Numbered from the stretch's first letter, positions 1 through 6,621 are shown. The stretch is DNA of 9,147 nt from Verrucomicrobiota bacterium (GCA_003219355.1 QHOQ01000030.1:1-9147), one strand, 5' to 3'. Translations and numbers: made by a program. The notes: generated from the letters alone by a model not told the origin.

Positions 1-2196
1 GCACGCGCCCAGTTCGGCGCCGAACTGATGTTGGTGTTCCGCTTCGGCAAAGTAGCGGAGCATATCTGAAGGCGTGCCGAAAAAGACGAGCCGCCCGCCC
101 TTGTCGAGCAAGATCGCCTTGTGAAACATTTGGAAGAGTTTCGAGCTCGGCTGGTGAATAGTGACAATGATGATTTTGTTGTGCGCCATGCCGCGAATGA
201 TCTCGATCACGTGTTCGGAGTCTTTCGAGGAAAGACCCGAGGTCGGTTCATCGAAGAGATAAACGTCCGACATGCCGATCATATCGAGGCCGATATTAAG
301 GCGTTTGCGCTCGCCGCCGCTTAATGTCTTCTTGTCCGCGCTGCCGACAACGGCGTCCCGGCGTTCGCCCAAACCGAGTTCGATCAGTTTTGCGTCTAGG
401 CGCCGCATGCGATCGCGCCGTGAAAGGTGCGGTGAACGAATCGCCGCTGCAAACTGCAGGTTTTCGCCGATCGTGAGATGTTCGTCGAACGCGTCTTGCT
501 GTGGCATGTAACTGATGTAGCGCTTGAGAGCGTCGAGGTTCGGATAAAGGGATTGTCCGTTGAGGATGACGTCGCCGCTACTGGGCTGGAGTTGCCCGGC
601 GAGCACTTTTAGGAGTGTGCTTTTTCCCGAACCACTCGCACCCATCACGCAAACCAGTTCGCCACGAGTGATGCTGAAGGAGATTCCTTCAAGCCCAATT
701 TCGCCATTGCTAAAGCGATGGGTGACTTCGTTTACTTCGAGGGTTCGAATGATATTACGCTCTTCCTCGATGATTCGTTCTGAAAAATTGCAACGGAGAA
801 ATTGTCCGACATCGATCCGGATCGTGTCGCCGTCTTTGAGCGGCGCAGTTGTGCGCACGGGAGCGTCGCCCACCATAATCGGGCGATCGGCTTCGATCAC
901 CTCCAACAACCCGACCCGCTGGTCGTAATCGCAAAAAATCTTCAGTAGCACGTCACCGCTGGTGCCCGGTGAAAGCAAAATATCGTCGGCTTCCAGGCGA
1001 CTCGGATCGTTCGACACCAAATATTCCGATTTAGAGGCTTTCAGCTGAAATCGGCCACCCAACGCACGAGCCCGCCGGCGCAGATCGATTAAATCCATCT
1101 CGCTGTCGTTGTGGAAAATGATCTTGTCTTCCAGAGTCGCTTCGACCTGCGTGCCGGCTTTCAGTTTTATCCCGTTTAGCTCGGCATCCACGTCGCGTAG
1201 CGCTTTGACGCGCACCTTTAATCCGAAAGTGATCCGGAGCGAGCTTTCGCGGGTACGCGAGCGCTCCAGTTCCACTTCATCTGAGTCCTTGTTTACCCGG
1301 ATGAGAATCTGTGGAAGCGAAACATTCTTCTTGGCGTTGAAATATTGGGCCAGCTCCTGATAGCTGAGCACCTGATTGCCGACGAGAATGCGCTGGCCGG
1401 GATAAATCCGGCAGAATCCGCCCCGAACCAGCGGTCGCCCGCGCACCGAAACATTTTGTCCGCTGTAATTTTTGAGCAAAATGAGATCGTGATAACGAAA
1501 TGCCATCAACCGATCGTTGCCGTCGAGGTTCTTAAGTATCACATCCGCTTTCCCATTCGTGGCGAAAGAGAGCGACTCGAGCGGGGACGCGCCGCGCTGA
1601 TAGATCGATGGATCGGAGTCCTCCGAGGCATTCAGTTGGTAAACGATGTCGATGGCCTGCGCGGCCATGCCGAGCTGTGACATGAACGAGTAGAACGCGA
1701 CGACCTGCTCCTGCTTCAACCCCGCTTGGGAGATCAGGTCGTAGAGCTGGACTCCCAGCATGATCTTGCGCTCTGTGCTTAGTTGGGCGCCCAGTTTCTG
1801 CGCCATTGCGGCAAGGTCCTGCTGCTCATAGAGCGCTTGGCGAAATAACTGCCGCAGCTCCGAGTAAACCGCCTCGGGATAATCGTAACGCAAAAAACCG
1901 AGACTCGAGTCGATCTCTTCCTCTAATAGAACGCCATCCGCCTTTGAGAAGCTGGCGAGCACCTGGATCAACAGCGGCAGCAGATTCGGACCCTCCGAGA
2001 CGCTGCGTGGCTTGCGCAAGGCACGGCGCACCCAACGGCGGCCGGTCCGCCGCACGCGATAGGCGAACGGGGTCACGCGCTGCACTGCGCGGTCGATTTT
2101 ATCTGCAACCGATGAAACCATTTCTGTCATACCGGCATTTTGAACTGGAATTTTACCCGAAATCGACGAGCGACGCAATGCGCAGCCACGATACAT
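1..2196 (-). CDS. TerB-like/FHA-like/ABCG-type ABC transporter ATP-binding protein (partial, C-terminus beyond left edge)
   Basis: The reverse strand reads open for 732 codons and runs off position 1. The ATPase is complete in its motifs: Walker A GASGSGKST at about residues 519-527, signature LSGGERKR from residue 625, Walker B YLFDEP with D649 and E650, and switch histidine H681 in TIHQPSS. The wording of these motifs is typical of the ABCG/WHITE group, so an ABC-2 type membrane domain would be expected in the missing C-terminus. Before it lie a basic N-terminus, a helical region (about 70-180, with SKADGVLLEEE) resembling the TerB/DjlA-like fold, and two beta-rich stretches (about 235-285 and 420-480) resembling FHA domains. 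ATP-driven export or membrane remodelling is inferred; no substrate can be named. The start at 2196 has an AGAGGA ribosome site 10 bases upstream. The in-frame ATG at 2130 lacks one but gives a more natural N-terminus. An in-frame TAG at about 2232 limits further extension. Confidence 0.88.
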   Translation of the reverse strand, partial: MYRGCALRRSSISGKIPVQNAGMTEMVSSVADKIDRAVQRVTPFAYRVRRTGRRWVRRALRKPRSVSEGPNLLPLLIQVLASFSKADGVLLEEEIDSSLGFLRYDYPEAVYSELRQLFRQALYEQQDLAAMAQKLGAQLSTERKIMLGVQLYDLISQAGLKQEQVVAFYSFMSQLGMAAQAIDIVYQLNASEDSDPSIYQRGASPLESLSFATNGKADVILKNLDGNDRLMAFRYHDLILLKNYSGQNVSVRGRPLVRGGFCRIYPGQRILVGNQVLSYQELAQYFNAKKNVSLPQILIRVNKDSDEVELERSRTRESSLRITFGLKVRVKALRDVDAELNGIKLKAGTQVEATLEDKIIFHNDSEMDLIDLRRRARALGGRFQLKASKSEYLVSNDPSRLEADDILLSPGTSGDVLLKIFCDYDQRVGLLEVIEADRPIMVGDAPVRTTAPLKDGDTIRIDVGQFLRCNFSERIIEEERNIIRTLEVNEVTHRFSNGEIGLEGISFSITRGELVCVMGASGSGKSTLLKVLAGQLQPSSGDVILNGQSLYPNLDALKRYISYMPQQDAFDEHLTIGENLQFAAAIRSPHLSRRDRMRRLDAKLIELGLGERRDAVVGSADKKTLSGGERKRLNIGLDMIGMSDVYLFDEPTSGLSSKDSEHVIEIIRGMAHNKIIIVTIHQPSSKLFQMFHKAILLDKGGRLVFFGTPSDMLRYFAEAEHQHQFGAELGAC

Positions 2197-2260
2197 GGGC
2201 AAGGAGTCCTCTAATCCAGTCGGCTCAGGCTATTCGCCCAATCTCGATCTTCTCACTATT

Positions 2261-2278
2261 CATTTATCACCATTTATC
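2261..2278. repeat. Two direct copies of CATTTATC at 10-bp spacing in the divergent promoter region
   Basis: CATTTATC occurs at 2261-2268 and again at 2271-2278. The copies lie one helical turn apart in an AT-rich patch between the divergent ABC gene (start 2196) and ftsH (start 2358). Such phased repeats can be a regulator-binding site, but the short length means chance cannot be excluded. Confidence 0.3.
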
Positions 2279-2301
2279 CCTACTGGACGCGGCCCTGCTC
2301 T

Positions 2302-2330
2302 TTGCATTGAAAAAGCCTTCATGGTAACCT
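2302..2330 (+). promoter_or_regulatory. Candidate sigma70-type promoter for ftsH
   Basis: TTGCAT (2302-2307) and TAACCT (2325-2330) are separated by exactly 17 bases and lie 27 bases upstream of the ftsH start, giving a short leader. The -35 matches TTGACA at four positions and the -10 matches TATAAT at three. This was found by eye and is only a candidate. In phyla distant from Proteobacteria, promoter consensus can differ. Confidence 0.35.
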
Positions 2331-2357
2331 GCATTTGATCGTAGAGCGTTTATTTCC

Positions 2358-4397
2358 ATGCCTCAAGCTGATCGAAACTCTCAAAAGGAGAATAAATCCC
2401 GGGGGAACGAGCCTAATTTCAACTGGCGCGGCGTCATTCTCATCGTCATCGCCTTTAGCTTCATTGCGCTCGCCATGCTCTTTTACCGGGGAGGGATGCA
2501 GCAAGTCGAAGACGTCCCTTACAATCGTTTCCTCGAGCTCCTCGACAACAAGCAAATCTCCACCGATAAGAATTATCCACTTCAACTGGTGGTTGAGGAT
2601 GGCCGGCCGACGCAAACCTTGCGCGGGGCTTATATCCGCCAAGGCGTGGGTTCAGCGCCTGCGCAGCAGGTACCGTTTCGAACCACGGTCTATTTGAGTT
2701 TCACGAATAACCTGCAGGAAAAGCTCGCTGCCGCTGGCATTCAACCGGCCATTAAAACGGAATCAAATGTGCTTGCGCAGACCGTGGTCGGTTTTCTCCC
2801 GATCGCCCTTTTTCTACTCGTGCTTTACTTTCTTTTCCGTCAGCAAATCCGGATGGCGGGAAAAGGCGCGCTCAATTTCGGAAAATCGAAAGCACGCATG
2901 CTCGCGCGCGACAAAAATAAAATCACATTTCGCGATGTTGCTGGCGTCGAGGAAGCTAAGGATGAAGTGCAAGAGCTCGTCGAGTTTTTGCGCGACCCGA
3001 AAAAGTTTCAAAAGCTCGGGGGCCGCATCCCGAAAGGTGTTCTCCTAGTCGGGCCGCCCGGCACTGGCAAAACTTTGCTTGCGCGCGCTATCGCGGGTGA
3101 AGCGGACGTTCCGTTCTTCTCAATCAGCGGCTCGGACTTTGTTGAGATGTTTGTCGGAGTCGGCGCATCGCGTGTGCGCGACATGTTCGAGCAGGGCAAA
3201 AAATCTGCGCCTTGCATCATTTTCATCGACGAAATCGATGCCGTTGGACGTCATCGCGGTCACGGTGTTGGCGGCGGCCACGACGAGCGCGAGCAAACGT
3301 TGAATGCTCTACTCGTCGAGATGGATGGCTTCGATACGCAGGAAGGCGTCATCATCATCGCGGCTACCAACCGCCCCGACGTTCTCGATCCGGCCCTACT
3401 TCGACCGGGGCGCTTCGATCGGCAAATCACCGTCAATCTGCCCGACGTAAAAGGGCGCGAAGAGATTCTCCGCGTCCACGCCAAGAAAGTGAAATTGGCA
3501 GAAGGCGTCGATCTTGCGGTGGTCGCGCGTGGCACGCCAGGTTATTCCGGCGCGGAGCTGGCCAACGTAATCAACGAAGCGGCCCTGCTCGCCGCGCGGC
3601 GCGGGCTAAAAGGCATCACACTCGCAGAGCTGGAAGAAGCGCGCGATAAAGTCCGCTGGGGCAAAGAACGCCGCAGTCTCGCACTCAGCGAGAAAGAAAA
3701 ACAAAATACCGCCTATCACGAAGCGGGTCACGCGCTGTTGCTGGAACTCCTGCCACATACCGAACCGCTGCACAAAGTCACCATCATTCCCCGCGGCCCG
3801 TCGCTAGGATCGACAATGTGGTTGCCGGAGGAAGACAAATATACCAACCGCAAAAATGAACTGCTCGCCGGTCTTGCTGTCAGCATGGGCGGTCGCGTCG
3901 CCGAAGAAATAATATTTGGCGATATTACCAACGGCGCGCGAGGCGACATCAAAATGGCAACGGCAATCGCACGCCGCATGGTCTGTGAATGGGGCATGAG
4001 CGAAAAAATGGGCATGGTCGAGTACGGCGACCATGAAGATTACGTGTTCCTTGGTCGCGATATTTCGCGCGCTCGCGATTATAGCGAAGCGACAGCGGAG
4101 CAAATCGATCAGGAAGTGCGCAGGCTACTCGATGAAGCCTATCAACTGGCGAAACAAACCCTCATCGCCCATCGCGACCAGCTGGAGGTCATCGCAAAGG
4201 CGTTGCTTGAATACGAGACGCTCGATGGGTCGCAAATTAAAGAAATCGTCGAGCACGGCCGCTTGATAAATCCGCCAGGCAGAGGAACGCCCCCGGATGG
4301 TCAAAAAATGCCGCCGGAAAAACCGCCCAAGCAGGTCGTCGCCGCGCCCGATGTCACGCCGCCTCTCCCCGGCGCACTCGGCGGCGCGCCCGCGTAA
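2358..4397 (+). CDS. ftsH: ATP-dependent zinc metalloprotease FtsH
   Basis: This is a membrane-anchored AAA+ protease that extracts and degrades misfolded membrane proteins and selected soluble regulators. At 679 residues it is full length. The N-terminus is cytoplasmic and polar, with transmembrane helix 1 at about 25-43, a periplasmic domain of about 95 residues and helix 2 at about 142-160. The AAA+ module carries Walker A GPPGTGKT (232-239), pore motif F265-V-G, Walker B D291-E292 and arginine fingers R349 and R352 in LRPGRFD. The protease module carries zinc motif HEAGH (454-458), with D530 in GARGDIK as the likely third ligand. All catalytic residues are present. The C-terminal 40 residues are rich in proline and glycine and lie beyond the conserved fold. 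The start is the only ATG after an upstream in-frame TAA; its ribosome site is weak (GAG 11 bases upstream). It is transcribed divergently from the ABC gene, and no clear terminator follows. Confidence 0.98.
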   Translation: MPQADRNSQKENKSRGNEPNFNWRGVILIVIAFSFIALAMLFYRGGMQQVEDVPYNRFLELLDNKQISTDKNYPLQLVVEDGRPTQTLRGAYIRQGVGSAPAQQVPFRTTVYLSFTNNLQEKLAAAGIQPAIKTESNVLAQTVVGFLPIALFLLVLYFLFRQQIRMAGKGALNFGKSKARMLARDKNKITFRDVAGVEEAKDEVQELVEFLRDPKKFQKLGGRIPKGVLLVGPPGTGKTLLARAIAGEADVPFFSISGSDFVEMFVGVGASRVRDMFEQGKKSAPCIIFIDEIDAVGRHRGHGVGGGHDEREQTLNALLVEMDGFDTQEGVIIIAATNRPDVLDPALLRPGRFDRQITVNLPDVKGREEILRVHAKKVKLAEGVDLAVVARGTPGYSGAELANVINEAALLAARRGLKGITLAELEEARDKVRWGKERRSLALSEKEKQNTAYHEAGHALLLELLPHTEPLHKVTIIPRGPSLGSTMWLPEEDKYTNRKNELLAGLAVSMGGRVAEEIIFGDITNGARGDIKMATAIARRMVCEWGMSEKMGMVEYGDHEDYVFLGRDISRARDYSEATAEQIDQEVRRLLDEAYQLAKQTLIAHRDQLEVIAKALLEYETLDGSQIKEIVEHGRLINPPGRGTPPDGQKMPPEKPPKQVVAAPDVTPPLPGALGGAPA

Positions 4398-4448
4398 ATT
4401 TTCTGCGCGTCTCCTCGTGAGATTCGCCGCATTAGATCGATTTATTCA

Positions 4449-4466
4449 GCCTAATTCTCCTTAGGC
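4449..4466. repeat. Perfect inverted repeat GCCTAA-6 nt-TTAGGC upstream of the DUF4386-type gene
   Basis: The arms GCCTAA (4449-4454) and TTAGGC (4461-4466) are perfectly complementary around the loop TTCTCC. It sits about 50 bases after the ftsH stop and 32 bases before the next start. It has no following T-run, so it is a poor intrinsic terminator. It could be an operator. Its arms also resemble attC R'' (RYYYAAC) and R' (GTTRRRY) boxes brought together, which may be coincidence. Confidence 0.45.
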
Positions 4467-4497
4467 GTATTGAACGAAACTTGGAGAAGATGAAATA

Positions 4498-5208
4498 ATG
4501 GCAGCGATTCAAGAGGTGTCGCCGCGCATGAAGGCCCGTATAGCCGGTCTCTTCGAGCTACTTGAGGCGCTTACATCAGGGTTTGGCATGGTGATGGTTC
4601 CAGGGATGCTCATCGTTGTTTCGGACGCCGCGGCTACGCTCGCCAATGTTCGCGCCCATGAGCAATTATTTCGATTGTCGATCCTCGCCGGGCTCTTGGG
4701 CATCGGATTTCATATCGCGTGGAGTTACCTCTTCTATCAGTTGTTTAAGCCGGTGAGCAGGAGTATCTCGCTACTGGCGGTGTTATTCGCAGCGGTGGCA
4801 ATCGCTTTGCAAGGATTCAGCAACATTTTACAAGCCGCCCCGCTGATCATCTTGCAAGAGGGACAAGCGCCTACCGCACTTAGTCCCGAACAGATGAATG
4901 CGCTGGCCTTCATTTTGCTGCGCTTAAGCGGTCGAGCTTTTAATACGTATCTCGCGTTTTTTGGAGTCTGGTGCGTGCTGATCGGCTATCTGATTGCTAA
5001 GTCGCGGTTCATGCCGCGGATCATCGGACTGCTGGAGGCGCTCTCCGGGTTGTGCTGGGTGACATTTGCTTGGCCGCCACTCGCCCGCTACGTCTCACCG
5101 TATAACCAGGTTGTCGCGAGTATCGGAGAAATATCGCTGATGCTGTGGCTACTCATAGTGGGCGTGAACGCTCAAAAATGGAAGGAGCAGGCCGCAGCGA
5201 ACGCCTAA
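4498..5208 (+). CDS. DUF4386-type six-helix integral membrane protein
   Basis: The 236-residue product is strongly hydrophobic. About six membrane spans are visible, roughly at residues 17-41, 58-82, 89-113, 137-168, 172-195 and 205-224. The start RMKARIAGLFELLEAL, the motif HIAWSYLFYQLFKPV and a final helix ending in VGVNAQKWKEQ fit the DUF4386 family, whose biochemical role is unknown to me. It lies in the cytoplasmic membrane. The start is supported by GGAGAAGA about 8-11 bases upstream; the next ATG, ten codons in, lacks this. The stop codon TAA (5206-5208) lies inside the R'' box of the attC-like site that follows, so the gene appears to be the payload of a mobile cassette rather than part of an ftsH operon. 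No substrate or partner can be named. Confidence 0.85.
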   Translation: MAAIQEVSPRMKARIAGLFELLEALTSGFGMVMVPGMLIVVSDAAATLANVRAHEQLFRLSILAGLLGIGFHIAWSYLFYQLFKPVSRSISLLAVLFAAVAIALQGFSNILQAAPLIILQEGQAPTALSPEQMNALAFILLRLSGRAFNTYLAFFGVWCVLIGYLIAKSRFMPRIIGLLEALSGLCWVTFAWPPLARYVSPYNQVVASIGEISLMLWLLIVGVNAQKWKEQAAANA

Positions 5209-5325
5209 CCAATCGCTGGAGCCAACCGCTAGCCGCTGTGAAGTCCACCTTTGATTTTACGAAACAGTTCTCGATGTCTGCAACGCTCGCCGCCGCCACG
5301 GTAGCTCAGCTCCGTCTCGTTAGAT
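5203..5325 (+). other. attC recombination site (59-base-element type)
   Basis: The 123-base element has R'' GCCTAAC at 5203-5209 (consensus RYYYAAC) and R' GTTAGAT at 5319-5325 (consensus GTTRRRY). Inside these are an L'' region GCTGGAGCCAACCG (5215-5228) and an L' region ending GGTAGCTCAGC (5300-5310). The reverse complement of L' reads GCTGAGCTACC, which aligns to L'' with an unpaired G, the kind of extrahelical base that integron integrases use to choose the strand. Spacers of 5 and 8 bases separate the R and L boxes, and the length lies within the normal attC range. The site begins on the stop codon of the upstream gene and ends at an ATG, both common in cassette arrays. The boxes are read directly; recombination activity is inferred. 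Confidence 0.68.
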
Positions 5326-5535
5326 GGGAGCCGTGATCGGTGTCTCTTTAATGCTTGCGTCCCTTATGATCAGCCTCGGACTTTGCTGGAGGCATTGGTC
5401 CGTATGTGATGCCGTCGGTGGAGTTGCCAGCTAGGTTTCGTCACTGGATTCGTTCTGCTCCTTTTGCGGCGTCTGATGAGCAATCCACGCCAACCGTCTA
5501 ACCAAGCGCTACAGCCTCCATTGCCCAATGTATAA
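5324..5535 (+). pseudogene. Decayed small membrane-protein ORF of a second cassette
   Basis: The ATG at 5324 lies inside the R' box of the preceding attC. It opens a 36-codon frame (MGAVIGVSLMLASLMISLG...) with one hydrophobic helix that stops at TAG 5432-5434. Shifting by two bases from 5434, a second frame continues with the hydrophobic stretch GFVTGFVLLLLRRLM and ends at TAA 5533-5535, reading through a second attC R'' box. Joined, they would give a two-helix protein of about 70 residues, which suggests one gene broken by an indel. A third frame from ATG 5410 ends on TAA 5499-5501, exactly in the R'' box (ending EQSTPTV), and could instead be the true 3' end. No ribosome site is evident apart from the attC sequence. 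I do not recognise the family. Confidence 0.33.
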
Positions 5536-5542
5536 GTTCGGC
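5496..5542 (+). other. Truncated attC site (R'' and L'' half)
   Basis: GTCTAAC (5496-5502) matches the R'' consensus RYYYAAC. It is followed after five bases by GCTACAGCC (5508-5516), in the same position as L'' of the complete site at 5203; both sites share TAACCAA directly across the box. No complementary L' (GGCTGTAGC) follows. The only R'-like sequence is GTTCGGC at 5536-5542, one base off GTTRRRY, and it abuts the 3' end of the hpf gene. This reads as the edge of the cassette island, where the rest of the site was lost. Confidence 0.45.
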
Positions 5543-5908
5543 CTATTTCGGCGAACGTGAGTCGGCATGCGTTTTCACTTCGCGCCGTTGGACGTCAACG
5601 AGGTGACGCAACTGGCGCTCCATCGTTTTAAAGGCGTCGTGGATCACTTTGTTAAGCGGATCGTGGGTGCCGTTGTCTTTCTGTTGTTCGTCGGCGACGA
5701 GCTCGTGACCGCGCGAAACCGTCACGTCAATGCGAACACGGTATTGATTTCCTTTGTGATGGGTGTGGTTCGGTTGTTCGATCGCCACATCACAGCGGTT
5801 AATGTGATCGCAGAATTTTTCCAGCCGCGCGGCTTTGTCCAATACGAGATTGTCGATCTGGTCGGATTTTTCCAGACCCCGATAACTGATCTTAACAGGC
5901 AGTTGCAT
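5543..5908 (-). CDS. HPF/RaiA-family ribosome hibernation-promoting factor (short form)
   Basis: The 121-residue protein begins MQLPVKISYRGLEKS and has the one-domain beta-alpha-beta-beta-beta-alpha plan of the HPF/RaiA (S30AE, 'sigma-54 modulation') family. These proteins bind the 30S decoding region and silence ribosomes in stationary phase or stress. Typical parts are the KAARLEKFCDHI helix, the strand CDVAIEQPNHTHHKG, YRVRIDVTV and the C-terminal helix with basic residues (MERQLRHLVDVQRREVKTH). The histidine-rich NHTHHKG turn marks a subgroup often annotated as HPF/RaiA-family ribosome-associated protein. The long-HPF dimerisation domain is absent. The start matches the family start, but there is no close ribosome site; GGAGAGAG lies about 19 bases upstream. 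Its 3' end touches the truncated attC site. Regulation is not readable from the sequence. Confidence 0.9.
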   Translation of the reverse strand: MQLPVKISYRGLEKSDQIDNLVLDKAARLEKFCDHINRCDVAIEQPNHTHHKGNQYRVRIDVTVSRGHELVADEQQKDNGTHDPLNKVIHDAFKTMERQLRHLVDVQRREVKTHADSRSPK

Positions 5909-5982
5909 GATTAATTAGATACTAACGCTCTCTCCGCCGTTGAGCGAAGCGAAATGTTCGGCGGCCCCGATACCGGATACTT

Positions 5983-6038
5983 GATGCTGGATAAGACCGA
6001 TGCTGCGATTCAGCATCCACCATCGAGAATCAAGCATC
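5983..6038. repeat. Nested inverted repeat (cruciform-like hairpin) between hpf and the host-attachment gene
   Basis: An inner hairpin GATGCTG (5999-6005) / CAGCATC (6011-6017) is perfect around a 5-base loop. It is enclosed by GATGCTGGAT (5983-5992) and ATCAAGCATC (6029-6038), which pair at nine of ten positions. GATGCT thus occurs four times, two per strand, almost concentrically. On the minus strand it starts two bases after the stop codon of the upstream gene. A T-run is lacking, so it may be an atypical terminator, an mRNA-stabilising hairpin or a dispersed intergenic palindrome. Confidence 0.6.
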
Positions 6039-6039
6039 T

Positions 6040-6504
6040 TCAGATTTCCTGGAGCGAACGAAAGTGCGACGGCAATTTTGAGGGTTCAGTTTTGACCAGA
6101 TCGGATTTTACATGCTCGACAATCCGGTCGCGGACCTTTCTCGGCAATAGATCGACAATGGCCGAATGAATTTCCGCCGGCGCGGCGAACGACCAGCCTT
6201 CGACCCCATCGCTTGTCACAATCTTTGCAATTTGATCGGCAAGCTGTTTGTGAATACGTCGGTCGGTTTCGGTTTCCAGCTGCGTCCGTTCCGCGATGGA
6301 ATTTGCATGTCGCCCACCCGCGCCGTCGCTCACCGGAAACCGTCCGGCAAGGTCACTTACCTTATCGACCAGTTTCCCGTGCGCATCGGTGATATTGAAA
6401 GCTTGCACCAATTGCAGGCTCGGCCCGCGCGTCGGCGTCTCATTCACCCGATATGCTTTTAAACTGCCGCGATCAGTGACGATGATGAGAGAACTCGGTG
6501 TCAT
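6040..6504 (-). CDS. Host attachment protein family (baeRF, eRF1-related)
   Basis: The 154-residue product resembles the 'protein required for attachment to host cells' family. It starts with a hydrophobic strand SLIIVTDRGSLKAYRV, the family's usual opening in which a strand is followed by a D-x-x-x-x-x-h pattern. Next come the conserved middle GRFPVSDGAGGRHANSI, a charged helix (ETETDRRIHKQLADQIAKIV), a second strand with FAAPAEIHSAIVDLLP and a C-terminal DLVKTEPSKLPSHF. The family name came from plant-attachment genetics; later sequence analysis grouped such proteins with bacterial and archaeal relatives of release factor eRF1. A role at ribosomes would fit the HPF gene downstream, but this is inference. 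The ATG at 6504 has no clear ribosome site. It lies 117 bases downstream of glgX on the same strand. Confidence 0.75.
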   Translation of the reverse strand: MTPSSLIIVTDRGSLKAYRVNETPTRGPSLQLVQAFNITDAHGKLVDKVSDLAGRFPVSDGAGGRHANSIAERTQLETETDRRIHKQLADQIAKIVTSDGVEGWSFAAPAEIHSAIVDLLPRKVRDRIVEHVKSDLVKTEPSKLPSHFRSLQEI

Positions 6505-6612
6505 AGCGAATCAACGATCAAGATTGGCCGGGCACGAAAACGCGCGCATCACACTCTACAACTGATTCGTTTTTCGCAACAAGATCGCGCTGAATTTTTA
6601 TGTCGATCTTAA

Positions 6613-6620
6613 TTGCGCAA
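6613..6620. repeat. 8-bp palindrome TTGCGCAA just after the glgX stop
   Basis: TTGCGCAA is a perfect 8-base palindrome two bases beyond the glgX stop codon (6622-6624) in the glgX/host-attachment gap (6505-6621). It is short enough to be chance. The rest of that gap shows no convincing terminator or promoter. Confidence 0.2.
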
Positions 6621-6621
6621 A

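Larger units (their letters stand above)
4432..5319 (+). mobile_element. Candidate integron-type gene cassette carrying the DUF4386-type gene
   Basis: The segment holds a single promoter-poor gene followed at once by an attC-like site whose R'' box overlaps the stop codon, which is the standard layout of an integron cassette. The right boundary would be the G/TT cut in R' at 5319/5320. The left boundary is less certain. ATTAGAT at 4431-4437 differs from a GTTAGAT R' box at one base, so the proposed cassette would begin TTAGAT, as does the sequence after 5319. A second possible left boundary is the TTAGGC at 4461-4466. No integrase gene is in the window, so this would be an attC cluster lacking an integrase. 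The cassette status is inferred from the attC site and gene layout. Confidence 0.4.

Noticed and set aside
1806..2327. A 173-codon plus-strand ORF opposite the start of the ABC gene.
   Set aside because: It has a low-complexity, arginine- and proline-rich composition typical of antisense reading of a GC-rich gene. It overlaps the convincing TerB-like coding region and the ftsH promoter region.
5145..5336. A 63-codon plus-strand ORF (…NRWSQPLAAVKSTF…) crossing the end of the DUF4386-type gene.
   Set aside because: Most of it is the attC site translated in another frame. Similar peptide tails would recur wherever related attC sites occur, so it is an artefact and not a gene.
5567..5914. A 115-codon plus-strand ORF opposite hpf.
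   Set aside because: It is the antisense shadow of the HPF gene, whose minus-strand protein is clearly a known family.
5934..5964. An inverted repeat CCGCCG (5934-5939) / CGGCGG (5959-5964) upstream of hpf.
   Set aside because: Six GC-only base pairs with a 19-base loop are expected by chance in this composition.
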